Source: Listeria monocytogenes (lineage in GTDB: Bacteria > Bacillota > Bacilli > Lactobacillales > Listeriaceae). From it: a DNA stretch of 64,000 nucleotides. How positions within the stretch are numbered: the stretch's first letter is position 1; every line of letters begins with the position of its first letter. The notes below the pieces were generated by a model. That model had not been told where the DNA came from. It saw only the letters and a list, made by a program, of their open reading frames with translations, and made no database searches. The translations under genes were made by a program, and so were the position numbers. Below are positions 10,902-19,455 of this stretch, in pieces. The stretch covers positions 2,062,001-2,126,000 of the forward strand of contig NZ_CP168900.1 of the NCBI RefSeq assembly GCF_041765605.1. The letters run 5' to 3'.

Positions 10902-11469
10902 AGTACACATTGGGAAAACAGTGGCGCTAATGAATGACAATATTGATACCGACCAAATCATTCCAAAAAGCTTCTTAAAACGCATTGAACGTACTGGTTT
11001 TGGCGAATTTCTCTTTGATAGTTGGCGCTACCTGCCGAATCGTAAACCAAACCCAGACTTCCCACTTAATGCTCCAGATCGTCAGGAAGCAACTATTTTA
11101 ATTACAGGAGATAACTTTGGTTGCGGGTCTTCCAGAGAACATGCTGCGTGGGCACTACTCGACTACCGTTTCCGCGTAATTATTGCTGGTAGTTATAGTG
11201 ATATTTTTTATATGAATTGTACCAAAAACGGCGTGCTCCCTATCGTTCTTCCTAGAGAGGCGCGTGAAAAATTAGCGAAAATTGCAGCCGACGAGAATGT
11301 GACCATTGACTTGCCAAATCAACAAGTTATTAGTTCAGTTGGTACCTACCCGTTTGAGATTGATGCTACTTGGAAAAATAAATTTATTAATGGACTGGAT
11401 GATATCGCCATTACATTTGAACATATTGATGCGATTAAAGCCTATGAACAAAAAGTGGATTCAATATAA
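10888..11469 (+). CDS. leuD: 3-isopropylmalate dehydratase, small subunit
   Basis: The swivelling-domain partner of LeuC, 193 residues beginning [18 protein letters not shown] from a GTG start. The start is set by AAAGGAGG at 10872-10879, seven to eight bases upstream. Family motifs are [16 protein letters not shown] and [17 protein letters not shown], where a flexible loop contacts substrate. The gene overlaps the end of leuC by 14 bp. A longer open frame continues upstream in this phase but lies wholly in leuC and lacks family similarity. The next gene, ilvA, begins 15 bp downstream. Confidence 0.95.
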   Translation: MEEIKVHIGKTVALMNDNIDTDQIIPKSFLKRIERTGFGEFLFDSWRYLPNRKPNPDFPLNAPDRQEATILITGDNFGCGSSREHAAWALLDYRFRVIIAGSYSDIFYMNCTKNGVLPIVLPREAREKLAKIAADENVTIDLPNQQVISSVGTYPFEIDATWKNKFINGLDDIAITFEHIDAIKAYEQKVDSI

Positions 11470-11484
11470 GAAAAGGTAGTGAGG

Positions 11485-12756
11485 ATGATGGAATTAATTG
11501 ACTTATTAGTAACAGAAGAAGATGTCGAAAAGGCCTATGAAGTCTTAAAATCGGTCGTCAAACATACGCCACTAGAATATGATTTTTATCTTTCGGAAAA
11601 ATATCATTGCAATGTCTATCTAAAACGCGAAGATTTGCAAAGAGTACGTTCTTTTAAATTACGTGGTGCTTTTTATGCTATTTCTAGATTATCAGCGGAA
11701 CAATTGGCAAAAGGAGTGGTGTGCGCAAGTGCTGGAAATCATGCGCAAGGAGTTGCTTATACGTGCAAACGAATGACCGTCCCAGCGACGATTTTTATGC
11801 CAACAACTACCCCGCAACAAAAAGTATCACAAGTAAAATTTTTTGGTGGTAGTAATGTCGAAGTGGTTTTAGTTGGCGATACGTTTGATGCTTCTGCAAC
11901 TGCCGCGAAAGAATTTGCTGCATCGCATGGCCAAACTTTCATCCCTCCGTTTGATGATCCTGATATTATCGCTGGCCAAGGCTCTCTTGCTGTGGAGATG
12001 GTGAAAGATTTAAATAAAGCACATGAGCAAGCAGATTATGTTTTTGCAGGAATCGGTGGTGGTGGCTTAATTAGCGGTGTTGCAACGTATCTCAAAGCAA
12101 AGAGCCCGATTACAAAAATCATCGGGGTAGAACCAGATGGCGCGCCTTCGATGACAGCAGCTTTAAAACAAAATCAAGTCGTAACACTAGATAAAATCGA
12201 TAAATTTGTCGATGGCGCTGCGGTAAAAGAAGTTGGTAGCTTAACGTTCCAACATGCGAAAGTGTTAGTTGATGAAGTGACAACCATATCTGAGGGAGCT
12301 GTTTGTTCTACGATTTTGGATATGTATACGAAGCAAGCGATTGTTGCAGAACCAGCTGGAGCACTTTCCGTTGCTGCACTTGAAACCTACCGCGAGGAAA
12401 TTAAAGACAAGACGGTTGTTTGTATTGTAAGTGGCGGAAACAACGATATTAACCGGATGCAAGAAATTGAAGAGCGTTCCCTGCTACATGAAGGTTTAAA
12501 GCATTATTTTATCGTCAACTTCTCACAACGTCCTGGTGCTTTGAAAGAATTTGTTAACGATGTGCTCGGTCCACATGACGATATCACTAAATTCGAATAT
12601 ACGAAAAAAGTGAATCGTGGTAATGGACCAGTTATTATCGGTGTTTTATTGCAAGATAAAAATGATTATGAAGGATTACTTGACCGGGTTGCTGCTTTTG
12701 ACCCGAGCTATATTCCAATTAATGATAATCAAACCCTATACACATTACTTGTTTAA
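11485..12756 (+). CDS. ilvA: threonine dehydratase (biosynthetic)
   Basis: A PLP-dependent deaminase that makes 2-oxobutyrate from threonine, the entry to isoleucine synthesis. The catalytic domain carries the PLP lysine in [27 protein letters not shown], and the phosphate-binding glycine loop [10 protein letters not shown]. The C-terminal domain (about residues 330-423) is ACT-like, as in the allosterically regulated enzyme. The 423-residue length matches the shorter Bacillus-type IlvA. Three in-frame starts lie close together (GTG 11479, ATG 11485, ATG 11488); ATG 11485 has the best spacing to AAAAGG. It is the last gene of the operon, closed by a terminator at 12755. Confidence 0.95.
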   Translation: MMELIDLLVTEEDVEKAYEVLKSVVKHTPLEYDFYLSEKYHCNVYLKREDLQRVRSFKLRGAFYAISRLSAEQLAKGVVCASAGNHAQGVAYTCKRMTVPATIFMPTTTPQQKVSQVKFFGGSNVEVVLVGDTFDASATAAKEFAASHGQTFIPPFDDPDIIAGQGSLAVEMVKDLNKAHEQADYVFAGIGGGGLISGVATYLKAKSPITKIIGVEPDGAPSMTAALKQNQVVTLDKIDKFVDGAAVKEVGSLTFQHAKVLVDEVTTISEGAVCSTILDMYTKQAIVAEPAGALSVAALETYREEIKDKTVVCIVSGGNNDINRMQEIEERSLLHEGLKHYFIVNFSQRPGALKEFVNDVLGPHDDITKFEYTKKVNRGNGPVIIGVLLQDKNDYEGLLDRVAAFDPSYIPINDNQTLYTLLV

Positions 12757-12790
12757 AAAGAGTTCTCGCATGATGCGGGAACCCTTTTTA
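12755..12790 (+). terminator. terminator of the ilv-leu operon
   Basis: AAAAAGAGTTCTCGCA pairs with TGCGGGAACCCTTTTT across a TGA loop, with the T-run at the end. It starts immediately at the ilvA stop codon. Confidence 0.9.
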
Positions 12791-12792
12791 TA

Positions 12793-12900
12793 TTACAGTT
12801 TACTCATCTGTTATAGTAACAGTTTATTTTGGAATTCGGTTTAAAATCTTTTGTTTACGGATATAAAGTAGTATAATGAACATATAGAAATTAAACTGTA
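12793..12900 (+). promoter_or_regulatory. alsD promoter with three ACAGTTT-type elements
   Basis: The -10 is TATAAT at 12872-12877, inside the block AAGTAGTATAAT, with a weak -35 TTTTGT at 12849-12854 (17-bp spacer). Around it lie TTACAGTTT (12793-12801), TAACAGTTT (12817-12825; the nearby CTGTTATAGTAACAG is a perfect 6+3+6 palindrome) and, inverted downstream of the -10, AAACTGTA (12893-12900). The alsS promoter has the same layout. The elements are read directly; a shared regulator is inference. Confidence 0.55.
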
Positions 12901-12948
12901 TTATTTAAAATCAACTTTTCATATATAACAATTCAAGGAGTGGCAAAG

Positions 12949-13668
12949 ATGGACGCAGTTAGAAAAAATCGATTATTTCAACATTCTACAATGGCAGCAC
13001 TTGTTGGTGGGCTTTTCAGCGGAACAACGAGTTTCAAAGAATTATTACAACATGGTGACCTCGGTATAGGAACACTTGACCAATTTGATGGTGAATTAAT
13101 TATTTTAGACGGAGAAGCTTTTCAAATACGATCAGACGGGCAAGCTTATAAAGTAAAACCAGAAGATACGACACCTTATGCGAGCACCACTTTTTTTGAT
13201 GCCGATACTTCTTTTTCTGTTTCCGAACCGACATCAAAACAAGCCGTGGAAGAAAAAATCGCAGAATTAGTACAAGGACCGAACGTTTTTTATGCAGTAA
13301 AAATGACCGGGAATTTCCGTTATGTGGATACACGCGTTGTACCAAAACAACAAAGACCTTATCCGCCACTCATTGAAGCGGTAAAAGAACAACCAACGTA
13401 TCATTTTGAATATATTACGGGTACGATTGTTGGTTTTTGGACACCTGCTTATATTAGTGGTATTGGCGTTTCTGGTTATCATGTGCATTTTATTGATGAT
13501 ATGCGTAAAATCGGCGGTCATGTATTTGATTATGAAATGCTGGAAGGTACCGTAGAAGTTGCGCAACAAACGGAATTTGAACTACAATTACCTCAAACGA
13601 CGGAATTCTTAAGAAGTGATTTAAGTACGCCGGATATGTTGGAACAGATTGAAGCCGCGGAAAATTAA
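12949..13668 (+). CDS. alsD: alpha-acetolactate decarboxylase
   Basis: AlsD decarboxylates 2-acetolactate to acetoin and so diverts it from Val/Leu synthesis into neutral overflow fermentation. The protein has 239 residues and no signal peptide. The zinc site is visible as the histidines of GYHVHFID and GGHVFDYE in the C-terminal third, and TGTIVGFWTPAYI is also typical. ATG 12949 is chosen from AAGGAG just upstream; an in-frame GTG at 12940 overlaps that site. It has its own promoter and converges on pdp. Its enzyme partner AlsS is encoded 14 kb away on the opposite strand. Confidence 0.95.
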   Translation: MDAVRKNRLFQHSTMAALVGGLFSGTTSFKELLQHGDLGIGTLDQFDGELIILDGEAFQIRSDGQAYKVKPEDTTPYASTTFFDADTSFSVSEPTSKQAVEEKIAELVQGPNVFYAVKMTGNFRYVDTRVVPKQQRPYPPLIEAVKEQPTYHFEYITGTIVGFWTPAYISGIGVSGYHVHFIDDMRKIGGHVFDYEMLEGTVEVAQQTEFELQLPQTTEFLRSDLSTPDMLEQIEAAEN

Positions 13669-13673
13669 AAAAG

Positions 13674-13703
13674 AAAGCTCCCAATTTAATTTGGGAGCTT
13701 TTG
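13674..13703. terminator. bidirectional terminator between alsD and pdp
   Basis: AAAGCTCCCAA (13674-13684) and TTGGGAGCTTT (13691-13701) form a perfect 11-bp stem with a 6-nt loop. A-rich and T-rich flanks let it serve both convergent genes. Confidence 0.9.
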
Positions 13704-13704
13704 T

Positions 13705-15006
13705 TTATTCTGTAATAACTTTATGAACAAGGGTTGGTGCTGTTGCGTAGTCGGAAATTTGAATGTTTTCGTAGATTTTTGCTTTTACGCTTTCGACATC
13801 TTCTTGGTCGGCGAAAATCGTTACGAGTGATTCGCCTTCCTTAACAGCATCTCCCACTTTTTTGCGTAGCATTAAACCTACTGCTAGATTGATTTCGTCT
13901 TCTTTCGTTGCGCGACCGGCGCCTAGGATCATTGCAGCGATACCAATTTCATCGGCAACGATTTGACTTACGAAGCCAGATGATTTAGCGGGTACTTCGA
14001 TTTGGTATTTTGCTTGCGGAAGTTTTTCTGGGTGATCAACAATGCTTGCATCGCCACCTTGATTGGAAAGGAAAGTTTTGAATTTCTCAAGTGCTGCACC
14101 GTTTTCGATTACTTCGATTAGTTTAGCGCGGGCTTCGTCGAGTGTTTCCGCTTGTTTAGCAAGTACGACCATTTGGCTACCAAGCACAAGAACTAATTCT
14201 GTTAAATCTTCTGGTCCTTGGCCTTTTAATGTATCGATGGCTTCTTTTACTTCTAAAGCATTTCCGATTGCTTCGCCAAGTGGTTGGGACATATCAGAAA
14301 TGACTGCCATTGTATTTCTACCAACATTATTACCGATGCGAACCATTGCATGTGCTAGGTTTTCGGCGTCCTCGTCGGTTTTCATAAATGCACCGGCACC
14401 TGTTTTTACATCAAGTACGATTGCATCTGCGCCTGCTGCAATTTTTTTACTCATAATAGAGCTTGCAATTAGTGGTATTGAGTTCACGGTTCCTGTTACA
14501 TCACGAAGCGCGTACATTTTTTTATCTGCTGGTGTAAGGTTACCTGATTGACCAATAACTGCTACTTTGTCGCGGTTTACTAGGTCAATGAAATCTTTTT
14601 TATCCAGTTCAATGTGGAAGCCTTCGATAGATTCTAGTTTATCAATTGTGCCACCTGTGTGACCTAATCCGCGTCCAGACATTTTTGCAACCGGTACGCC
14701 AACTGCTGCTACAAGTGGAGCAAGAACAAGTGTCGTCGTATCGCCAACACCGCCAGTACTATGTTTGTCGACTTTGATTCCTTCAATTGCAGATAGGTCA
14801 ATCGTGTCGCCAGAACCAACCATTGCCATTGTTAAATCTGCGCGTTCTTGGTCGTTCATATCTTGAAAAAAGATTGCCATGGCTAGAGCGCTTGCTTGAT
14901 AATCTGGAATTTCCCCATTTGTATACCCATCAATGAAAAACTGAATTTCTTCTGTTGATAAAGCTTTTCCGTCCCTTTTCTTGGAAATAATATCCACCAT
15001 TCTCAT
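13705..15006 (-). CDS. pdp: pyrimidine-nucleoside phosphorylase
   Basis: Cleaves thymidine, deoxyuridine and uridine with phosphate to base plus (deoxy)ribose-1-phosphate. The 433-residue length is that of the Pdp/DeoA family. It begins [14 protein letters not shown], with helical-domain [23 protein letters not shown], the phosphate-binding [20 protein letters not shown] and the family signature [31 protein letters not shown] precedes the ATG. It is last in the deoR-deoC-lacI-pdp run on minus, and has its own promoter within the 3' end of the lacI-type gene. Deoxyribose-1-phosphate would go via a phosphopentomutase (not in this window) to DeoC. Confidence 0.95.
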   Translation of the reverse strand: MRMVDIISKKRDGKALSTEEIQFFIDGYTNGEIPDYQASALAMAIFFQDMNDQERADLTMAMVGSGDTIDLSAIEGIKVDKHSTGGVGDTTTLVLAPLVAAVGVPVAKMSGRGLGHTGGTIDKLESIEGFHIELDKKDFIDLVNRDKVAVIGQSGNLTPADKKMYALRDVTGTVNSIPLIASSIMSKKIAAGADAIVLDVKTGAGAFMKTDEDAENLAHAMVRIGNNVGRNTMAVISDMSQPLGEAIGNALEVKEAIDTLKGQGPEDLTELVLVLGSQMVVLAKQAETLDEARAKLIEVIENGAALEKFKTFLSNQGGDASIVDHPEKLPQAKYQIEVPAKSSGFVSQIVADEIGIAAMILGAGRATKEDEINLAVGLMLRKKVGDAVKEGESLVTIFADQEDVESVKAKIYENIQISDYATAPTLVHKVITE

Positions 15007-15056
15007 TTCTCTTCACCCTTTCTTTTTGTCCACTTTAGCATTTTATGTATCTTTAT

Positions 15057-15070
15057 TGAGAACGGTTACA
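15057..15070. promoter_or_regulatory. cre-like site in the pdp leader
   Basis: TGAGAACGGTTACA fits the catabolite-response consensus TGWAANCGNTNWCA at 13 of 14 positions. It lies downstream of the predicted pdp start, a position where CcpA acts as a roadblock. Confidence 0.55.
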
Positions 15071-15077
15071 CTTTTTA

Positions 15078-15093
15078 AGTAAACCGTTTTACT
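15078..15093. promoter_or_regulatory. candidate LacI-family operator upstream of pdp
   Basis: AGTAAACCGTTTTACT is palindromic at 14 of 16 positions around a central CG, the form used by LacI/GalR regulators. The adjacent gene encodes such a regulator, so this is probably its own site rather than a cre (only 10 of 14 cre positions match). Confidence 0.5.
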
Positions 15094-15099
15094 AAACAA

Positions 15100-15150
15100 G
15101 AACATGTGCTTAACATGCTCACTATATCGTACTCGCTCACTTGTTGTCAA
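15100..15150 (-). promoter_or_regulatory. pdp promoter and start-site palindrome
   Basis: On minus, TTGACA (15145-15150), an 18-bp spacer and TATAGT (15121-15126) form a good promoter whose -35 lies in the last codons of the lacI-type gene. Directly after the -10, 15100-15120 is an imperfect palindrome GANCATGT-N5-ACATGNTC, a second possible operator at the transcription start. Confidence 0.55.
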
Positions 15151-16147
15151 TATTTTTCGTACTACTACGTTTGATTAGAGAAATATCAAGCAAACGATTC
15201 TCTAATTTCTCGGTTGGATTTTGAAGATTTTTCAGTAAAAGTTCGGCAGCGATTTCGCCGATGCCATAGATAGGTTGGCGAATGGTTGTAAGTGGCGGTG
15301 TCATATATTCGGAAAGTTCAATGTCGTCAAACCCGATGACGCTAAGATCATTAGGAATGCTCAGGTTTTTCTCGAGTGCCGCTCGGTAGGTTCCCATCGC
15401 CATTAAATCATTGGTTGCAAAAATAGCACTCAGATTTTCTTGGAGTAGTTTTTGCGTTGCAACATAACCACCATTCATCGTCTGGTCCCCGCTCACAATC
15501 CAAGCTTCTTTTACTGGGAGTTTATAATCTTTCATGCACGCCAAGTAACCCTCGTAACGCTCATGTACGTTATAAAAAGAAGTATCCGAAATAATGATTC
15601 CGATGCGCGTATGGCCTAGTTCGATTAAATGCTCGGTCGCCATATAACCGCCTTTGAAATCATCAATCGCGATATTCCCTTCTTGCCTTGGATTCCGCTG
15701 ACGATCGAGTAAAATATACGGAGAACGCTTCTCTTCCATGCGTTTGATAACACCTGAAAGCAGAATATTAGGGCTGGCGATAATTAAGCCATCGACAGCC
15801 CGGTGCAATAATTCTTCTACATATAAATCTTCACGTTCTTTATCATTAGAAGAGTTACAGAGCATAATCATGTAGCCTTCTTTATTTAAGTAATCTTCGG
15901 CCCCTTTCACCATTTGCGAGAAAAAAGGATCGGTTACTTCCGGGACAATCATTCCGATGGTGTTTGTGTGACTAACAATCATATTTTTGGCGAAAAAGTT
16001 TGGTTTGTAGGACATCTCTTTTGCTGTTTTCAGGACTTTTTCACGAGTTACCTCGCTAAATCGTTCCCCTTTACCATTCAAAATTTGAGAAATCGTCGTA
16101 ATTGAAACGCCTGTCTTTTCTGCTATTTCGCGGATGGTTGCAGCCAT
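15137..16147 (-). CDS. LacI-family transcriptional regulator
   Basis: A 336-residue regulator. The N-terminal helix-turn-helix is TIREIAEKTGVSITTISQIL (about residues 3-22), followed by a hinge helix region and a periplasmic-binding-protein-like effector domain (NTIGMIVPEVTDPFFSQMV, then IAIDDFKGGYMATEHLIELG, then LSVIGFDDIELSEYMTPPLT). It lies between deoC and pdp, and the pdp promoter overlaps its 3' end. A palindrome with a central CG lies in the pdp leader, so pdp control by this protein is likely, with a nucleoside or sugar effector. The effector itself cannot be read. It has GGGGGAG as ribosome-binding site. Confidence 0.88.
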   Translation of the reverse strand: MAATIREIAEKTGVSITTISQILNGKGERFSEVTREKVLKTAKEMSYKPNFFAKNMIVSHTNTIGMIVPEVTDPFFSQMVKGAEDYLNKEGYMIMLCNSSNDKEREDLYVEELLHRAVDGLIIASPNILLSGVIKRMEEKRSPYILLDRQRNPRQEGNIAIDDFKGGYMATEHLIELGHTRIGIIISDTSFYNVHERYEGYLACMKDYKLPVKEAWIVSGDQTMNGGYVATQKLLQENLSAIFATNDLMAMGTYRAALEKNLSIPNDLSVIGFDDIELSEYMTPPLTTIRQPIYGIGEIAAELLLKNLQNPTEKLENRLLDISLIKRSSTKNIDNK

Positions 16148-16226
16148 TTAAACTCCCCCAGTCAGATTATCTATTCTCCTTATTTTGCCACATTTAAGAA
16201 TAATAATAAAGGGGTTTCATGCAAAA

Positions 16227-16898
16227 TTAGTAATTATCTGGTTTGGCTGGTTTTTCGCCGGAAACAATTGCGACACCTGCACTCGCGCCAATACGAGTTG
16301 CGCCTGCTTCGATCATTTTTTCTACGTCTTCTTTTGTACGAACTCCACCAGATGCTTTTACGCCGATGTTTGGTCCAACTGTTTTGCGCATTAAGGCGAT
16401 ATCTTCGGCAGTTGCGCCACCTGTGGAGAATCCAGTGGATGTTTTAACGAAGTCTGTTCCCGCTTTTACAGCAATTTCACATGCGCGAACTTTTTCTTCG
16501 TCTGTTAATAGGCAAGTTTCGATAATTACTTTTACTAATGCTTTTCCTTTGGCAGCATCGACTACAGCGCGAATATCACGTTCTACTAGTTCGTCGTCTT
16601 TGTCTTTTAGTGCACCAATATTAATAACCATGTCCACTTCTTTTGCACCGTTTTGGATAGCGTCTTTTACTTCAAATGCTTTTACTTCAGGGGTATTCGC
16701 TCCTAGTGGGAAACCGATAACAGTACATACTACGGATTCTGCTCCAGCAAGTTGTTCAGCGGAAAGTTTTACCCAAGTTGGATTCACGCATACGGAAGCA
16801 AAACCGTATTCTCTCGCTTCTTTTGTTAGTGCTAAAATTTGTTCTTTTGTAGTGTCTGGTTTTAATGCAGTATGGTCGATCATTTTGGCAATTGTCAT
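16227..16898 (-). CDS. deoC: deoxyribose-phosphate aldolase
   Basis: Cleaves 2-deoxyribose-5-phosphate to glyceraldehyde-3-phosphate and acetaldehyde, ending deoxynucleoside breakdown. The protein (223 aa) starts [18 protein letters not shown] chose this ATG because AAAGGAG lies before it, while the longer upstream frame lacks family sequence. The Schiff-base lysine is in [17 protein letters not shown], with an assisting lysine in [15 protein letters not shown]. This is the short bacterial DeoC class. It lies 62 bp downstream of the DeoR-type regulator gene in the same direction, as in the Bacillus deoR-dra operon, but no nupC transporter gene follows. Confidence 0.95.
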   Translation of the reverse strand: MTIAKMIDHTALKPDTTKEQILALTKEAREYGFASVCVNPTWVKLSAEQLAGAESVVCTVIGFPLGANTPEVKAFEVKDAIQNGAKEVDMVINIGALKDKDDELVERDIRAVVDAAKGKALVKVIIETCLLTDEEKVRACEIAVKAGTDFVKTSTGFSTGGATAEDIALMRKTVGPNIGVKASGGVRTKEDVEKMIEAGATRIGASAGVAIVSGEKPAKPDNY

Positions 16899-16960
16899 TT
16901 TAAAAACTCCTTTAAAATTGGATTTGGTTTCATCATATCGCACTACAGAACATTTGTAAA

Positions 16961-17908
16961 CTAATTGATGAAATTTTGTTCAAGTAGTTGTTTTGCGGTA
17001 AATTGGTCGGTAATAAAATGGTTGGCATAACCGCCTCGAAGTGCACCATGAATCGCTTTTATTTTTCGTTCACCACCTGCGACAAGAATGGCTGTTTCTT
17101 TTTGTTTTAAATCTTGTAAGTCGATGCCAATGGTTCGTTCGTCCATTTTCTCGTCAGCGATTTCGCCGTCAATTGTGAAAAATCGCGAACAAATATCGCC
17201 GACTGCTTTTTCTTTTAAGCGAGCCTTTTCTTGATTGGAAAAATAGCCTAGGCGGAAAAGCAAGGCTTCATCACGCACGGTTCCTACTGTAAAAATAGCG
17301 ATATTGGCTTTTTTACCGAGTTCGATGATATTTTTTATATGGCGGTCCGCTTCTACCATTTGTTTAGCGAGTGGGTTATCAAGGACTACAGGAAGCGGAA
17401 GTGATACTGGCGCGGTGTCATAAGCTGCACCGAATAACGCTAATGTTTCGGCCGCATACGTATTGACATCAGAATGACTCACACCACCTTTAAGTTGGAC
17501 GACTTTTATTTCTGCTTTTAGCGGGGCTAGTTTTTGGGCGATTTTGTACATCGTTGTTCCCCAACTTACGCCAAGAATATCGCCATCATGGATAATTTCT
17601 TCTAAATATTCAGCGGCACTTTGGCTGATTTGCTTGGTGATTTCGCTATAATCATTTGTTTGACTGAACGCAACGGTGACATTTTTAAGTTGGTATTTTT
17701 CTTTTAAAGCCACGGCCAGTTCTGTTAGGTTAGAAAATGGATCTTGGACTTCGATTTTGACGTATCCTTTTGTTTTCGCGTTTTGGAGCAACCTGGAAAC
17801 GGTCGGTCTGGATACACCTAGGCGCGTGGCGATTTCTTGCTGACCGAGATCCGCCTGATAATAAAGTCTCGCAACCTCTACACTGAGCTGTTCTTTTTGT
17901 TTATCCAT
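16961..17908 (-). CDS. deoR: DeoR-like regulator of the SorC sugar-binding family
   Basis: A 315-residue repressor. The N-terminal HTH reads [19 protein letters not shown] (about residues 18-36), and the remainder is the SorC-type sugar-phosphate-binding domain ([54 protein letters not shown] and [13 protein letters not shown]). B. subtilis DeoR has this architecture, binds deoxyribose-5-phosphate and controls dra-nupC-pdp. Position immediately upstream of deoC supports the same role here. GGAGGGATGAA precedes the ATG. I did not find a confident operator in the 62-bp gap to deoC. Confidence 0.88.
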   Translation of the reverse strand: MDKQKEQLSVEVARLYYQADLGQQEIATRLGVSRPTVSRLLQNAKTKGYVKIEVQDPFSNLTELAVALKEKYQLKNVTVAFSQTNDYSEITKQISQSAAEYLEEIIHDGDILGVSWGTTMYKIAQKLAPLKAEIKVVQLKGGVSHSDVNTYAAETLALFGAAYDTAPVSLPLPVVLDNPLAKQMVEADRHIKNIIELGKKANIAIFTVGTVRDEALLFRLGYFSNQEKARLKEKAVGDICSRFFTIDGEIADEKMDERTIGIDLQDLKQKETAILVAGGERKIKAIHGALRGGYANHFITDQFTAKQLLEQNFIN

Positions 17909-17974
17909 TTCATCCCTCCATCGTTTTCTTTTTAGTATAACGTAACAGCGGGGATAGTTCGAGAGAGAAGATAA

Positions 17975-18000
17975 AAAAAGACAGCCGCGGCTGTCTTTTT
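17975..18000 (-). terminator. terminator of the mannose-family PTS operon
   Basis: AAAAAGACAGCC and GGCTGTCTTTTT form a near-perfect hairpin around GC with A/T runs on both sides. It separates the EIIA gene from the deoR gene downstream on the same strand. Confidence 0.88.
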
Positions 18001-18004
18001 CCTA

Positions 18005-18421
18005 TTAAAAATCTTCTTCTATTTCCTCAAGTGGCGCGGCATATTCATAAATCCCTAACCGCCCAGTTTCGGCAACTTGATTCGCAAGTTCTTTTAAGGA
18101 TAGCGTTTCACGGCTGATGAATGCTTCTAATAAAAGCGGAATATTCACGCCTGCGACAAGTTCTACTGCATCAAAATTCCCAAGCAAGCGAACGAGTACA
18201 TTAAACGGAGTCCCACCTTTTAAATCGGTTAGAAATAAAATCCCTTCTGTTAGATCGAGTTTAGCTACTTCACTGGCAATTTTTGCCTGTAAATTTTCCG
18301 CGGATTCATTCACTTCAAAAGGAACAAAACTTGTATTTTCTTGTTTACCGCAAATCATTTCCGCAGATTGAATGAGTTCTTTTGCGGCATTTCCATGGGT
18401 ACAAACAAAAATTGCTTTCAT
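18005..18421 (-). CDS. PTS mannose-family EIIA component
   Basis: A 138-residue cytoplasmic EIIA-Man protein. It starts MKAIFVCTHGNAAKE, where His9 is the expected phosphorylation site receiving phosphate from HPr. GILFLTDLKGGTPFNV is the family's second conserved motif, and VAGVNIPLLLEA the third. It is the last gene of the operon (GntR-GntR-EIIB-EIIC-EIID-SIS-SIS-EIIA), with EIIA separate from EIIB rather than fused as in ManX. It passes phosphate to the EIIB encoded at 22176-22643. Substrate is discussed under the two SIS genes. Confidence 0.92.
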   Translation of the reverse strand: MKAIFVCTHGNAAKELIQSAEMICGKQENTSFVPFEVNESAENLQAKIASEVAKLDLTEGILFLTDLKGGTPFNVLVRLLGNFDAVELVAGVNIPLLLEAFISRETLSLKELANQVAETGRLGIYEYAAPLEEIEEDF

Positions 18422-18437
18422 TTTTCAAACCGCCTTT

Positions 18438-19433
18438 TTAATAGTCTAACTGACGATAATATCTTCTGATTTCCATTGGATGACAGTTAATTTTTTCCAC
18501 ATGTACGTCAATGCGATTATTTACCGCGTGGATAATAAATGGTGATAACGCTCCTCTGAATTTGGCGGAAATACCCGGCATATCGTAATCTTTTGCATCA
18601 ATGACTGTATAATTGGCACAGATTTGCGGAATGAAATTAACTACTCGCTCGCTTAAAGAACGCTGGCTATCTTCTGTCACATAAATAGTAACCGGCGTAT
18701 CGCGTTCTACAATTTCAAACATGCCATGGAAAAACTCGTGAGATTCAATTGATTTTGTTTTAATCCAGTGTTGCTCTTCCCAATAACACATTGCGTAAGA
18801 ATAGGTCGCGCCCCACTGGTTCCCAGCACCAACGAAATAATGAATGTCGTCTTGATGATGTTTTAGCGCAAATTCTTGACCAAATTTATCCGCCGCTTTT
18901 TCTACTTCGACAATCCCTTTAGCAAAATGTTGATCCATTTCTTGATAGAACGCATCGTAATCTTCAAATTCGCCAGCTAAATACATAAAACGATCTGCTA
19001 CCATGAAGAATTTTAATTGTTCATTTAACGGATAGGAGATTAAATGATCTACTAAAGTCGCAAGTTCTGCTTCTGCTTTATCAATAAATCCAAATACAGT
19101 TGCGCCAATTTCATTACATTTTTTCACAGCATCTACCACTTCTTGCGTACTTCCAGTTACCGATGAAATGACTACAAGGGTATCTTTAGTAACACGTTTA
19201 TTGCCTGTCGTTAGAAACACAGCTGCATTTTCATAAAAAGTTTCTAATGCTGTTTTTTCTTTCATATGCACCACTGCTTGCATGGCAGACGCGTATGTAC
19301 CGCCAATTCCTAACCAACAAATATTACTAAAGCCGCGGCCATGTATTTGGTCAACTACTTCATTAATTTGCGGGCGTAATTTAAGCGCCCCTTCCATGTT
19401 TTCTCTCACTTTTTGTTCATCAAATTTTAGCAC
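18438..19433 (-). CDS. SIS-domain sugar-phosphate enzyme, FrlB-like deglycase candidate
   Basis: A 331-residue protein with two SIS domains, the sugar isomerase fold. Landmarks are GFSNICWLGIGGTYASAMQA at the start, VVISSVTGSTQEVVDA, and GAGNQWGATYSYAMCYWEEQ with SHEFFHGMFEIVERDTPV, where the conserved Glu/His act on the sugar phosphate. The pattern is closest, by recall, to fructoselysine-6-phosphate deglycase (FrlB) and the Salmonella GfrF protein. No sugar kinase gene is nearby, which fits a substrate phosphorylated during PTS uptake. An aminosugar isomerase role is an alternative. Confidence 0.72.
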   Translation of the reverse strand: MLKFDEQKVRENMEGALKLRPQINEVVDQIHGRGFSNICWLGIGGTYASAMQAVVHMKEKTALETFYENAAVFLTTGNKRVTKDTLVVISSVTGSTQEVVDAVKKCNEIGATVFGFIDKAEAELATLVDHLISYPLNEQLKFFMVADRFMYLAGEFEDYDAFYQEMDQHFAKGIVEVEKAADKFGQEFALKHHQDDIHYFVGAGNQWGATYSYAMCYWEEQHWIKTKSIESHEFFHGMFEIVERDTPVTIYVTEDSQRSLSERVVNFIPQICANYTVIDAKDYDMPGISAKFRGALSPFIIHAVNNRIDVHVEKINCHPMEIRRYYRQLDY

Positions 19434-19455
19434 TATTCATTCCTACTTTCTTTGG

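Noticed and set aside
13267-13684. Minus-strand frames of 64-100 codons antisense to alsD
   Set aside because: They lie inside a well-conserved enzyme gene and resemble no family; treated as shadows.
16243-16959. A 238-codon open frame on plus, antisense to deoC
   Set aside because: It mirrors deoC codon for codon, is Ser/Thr/Ala rich with no recognisable domain, and lacks a ribosome-binding site. It is an antisense shadow of a codon-biased gene.
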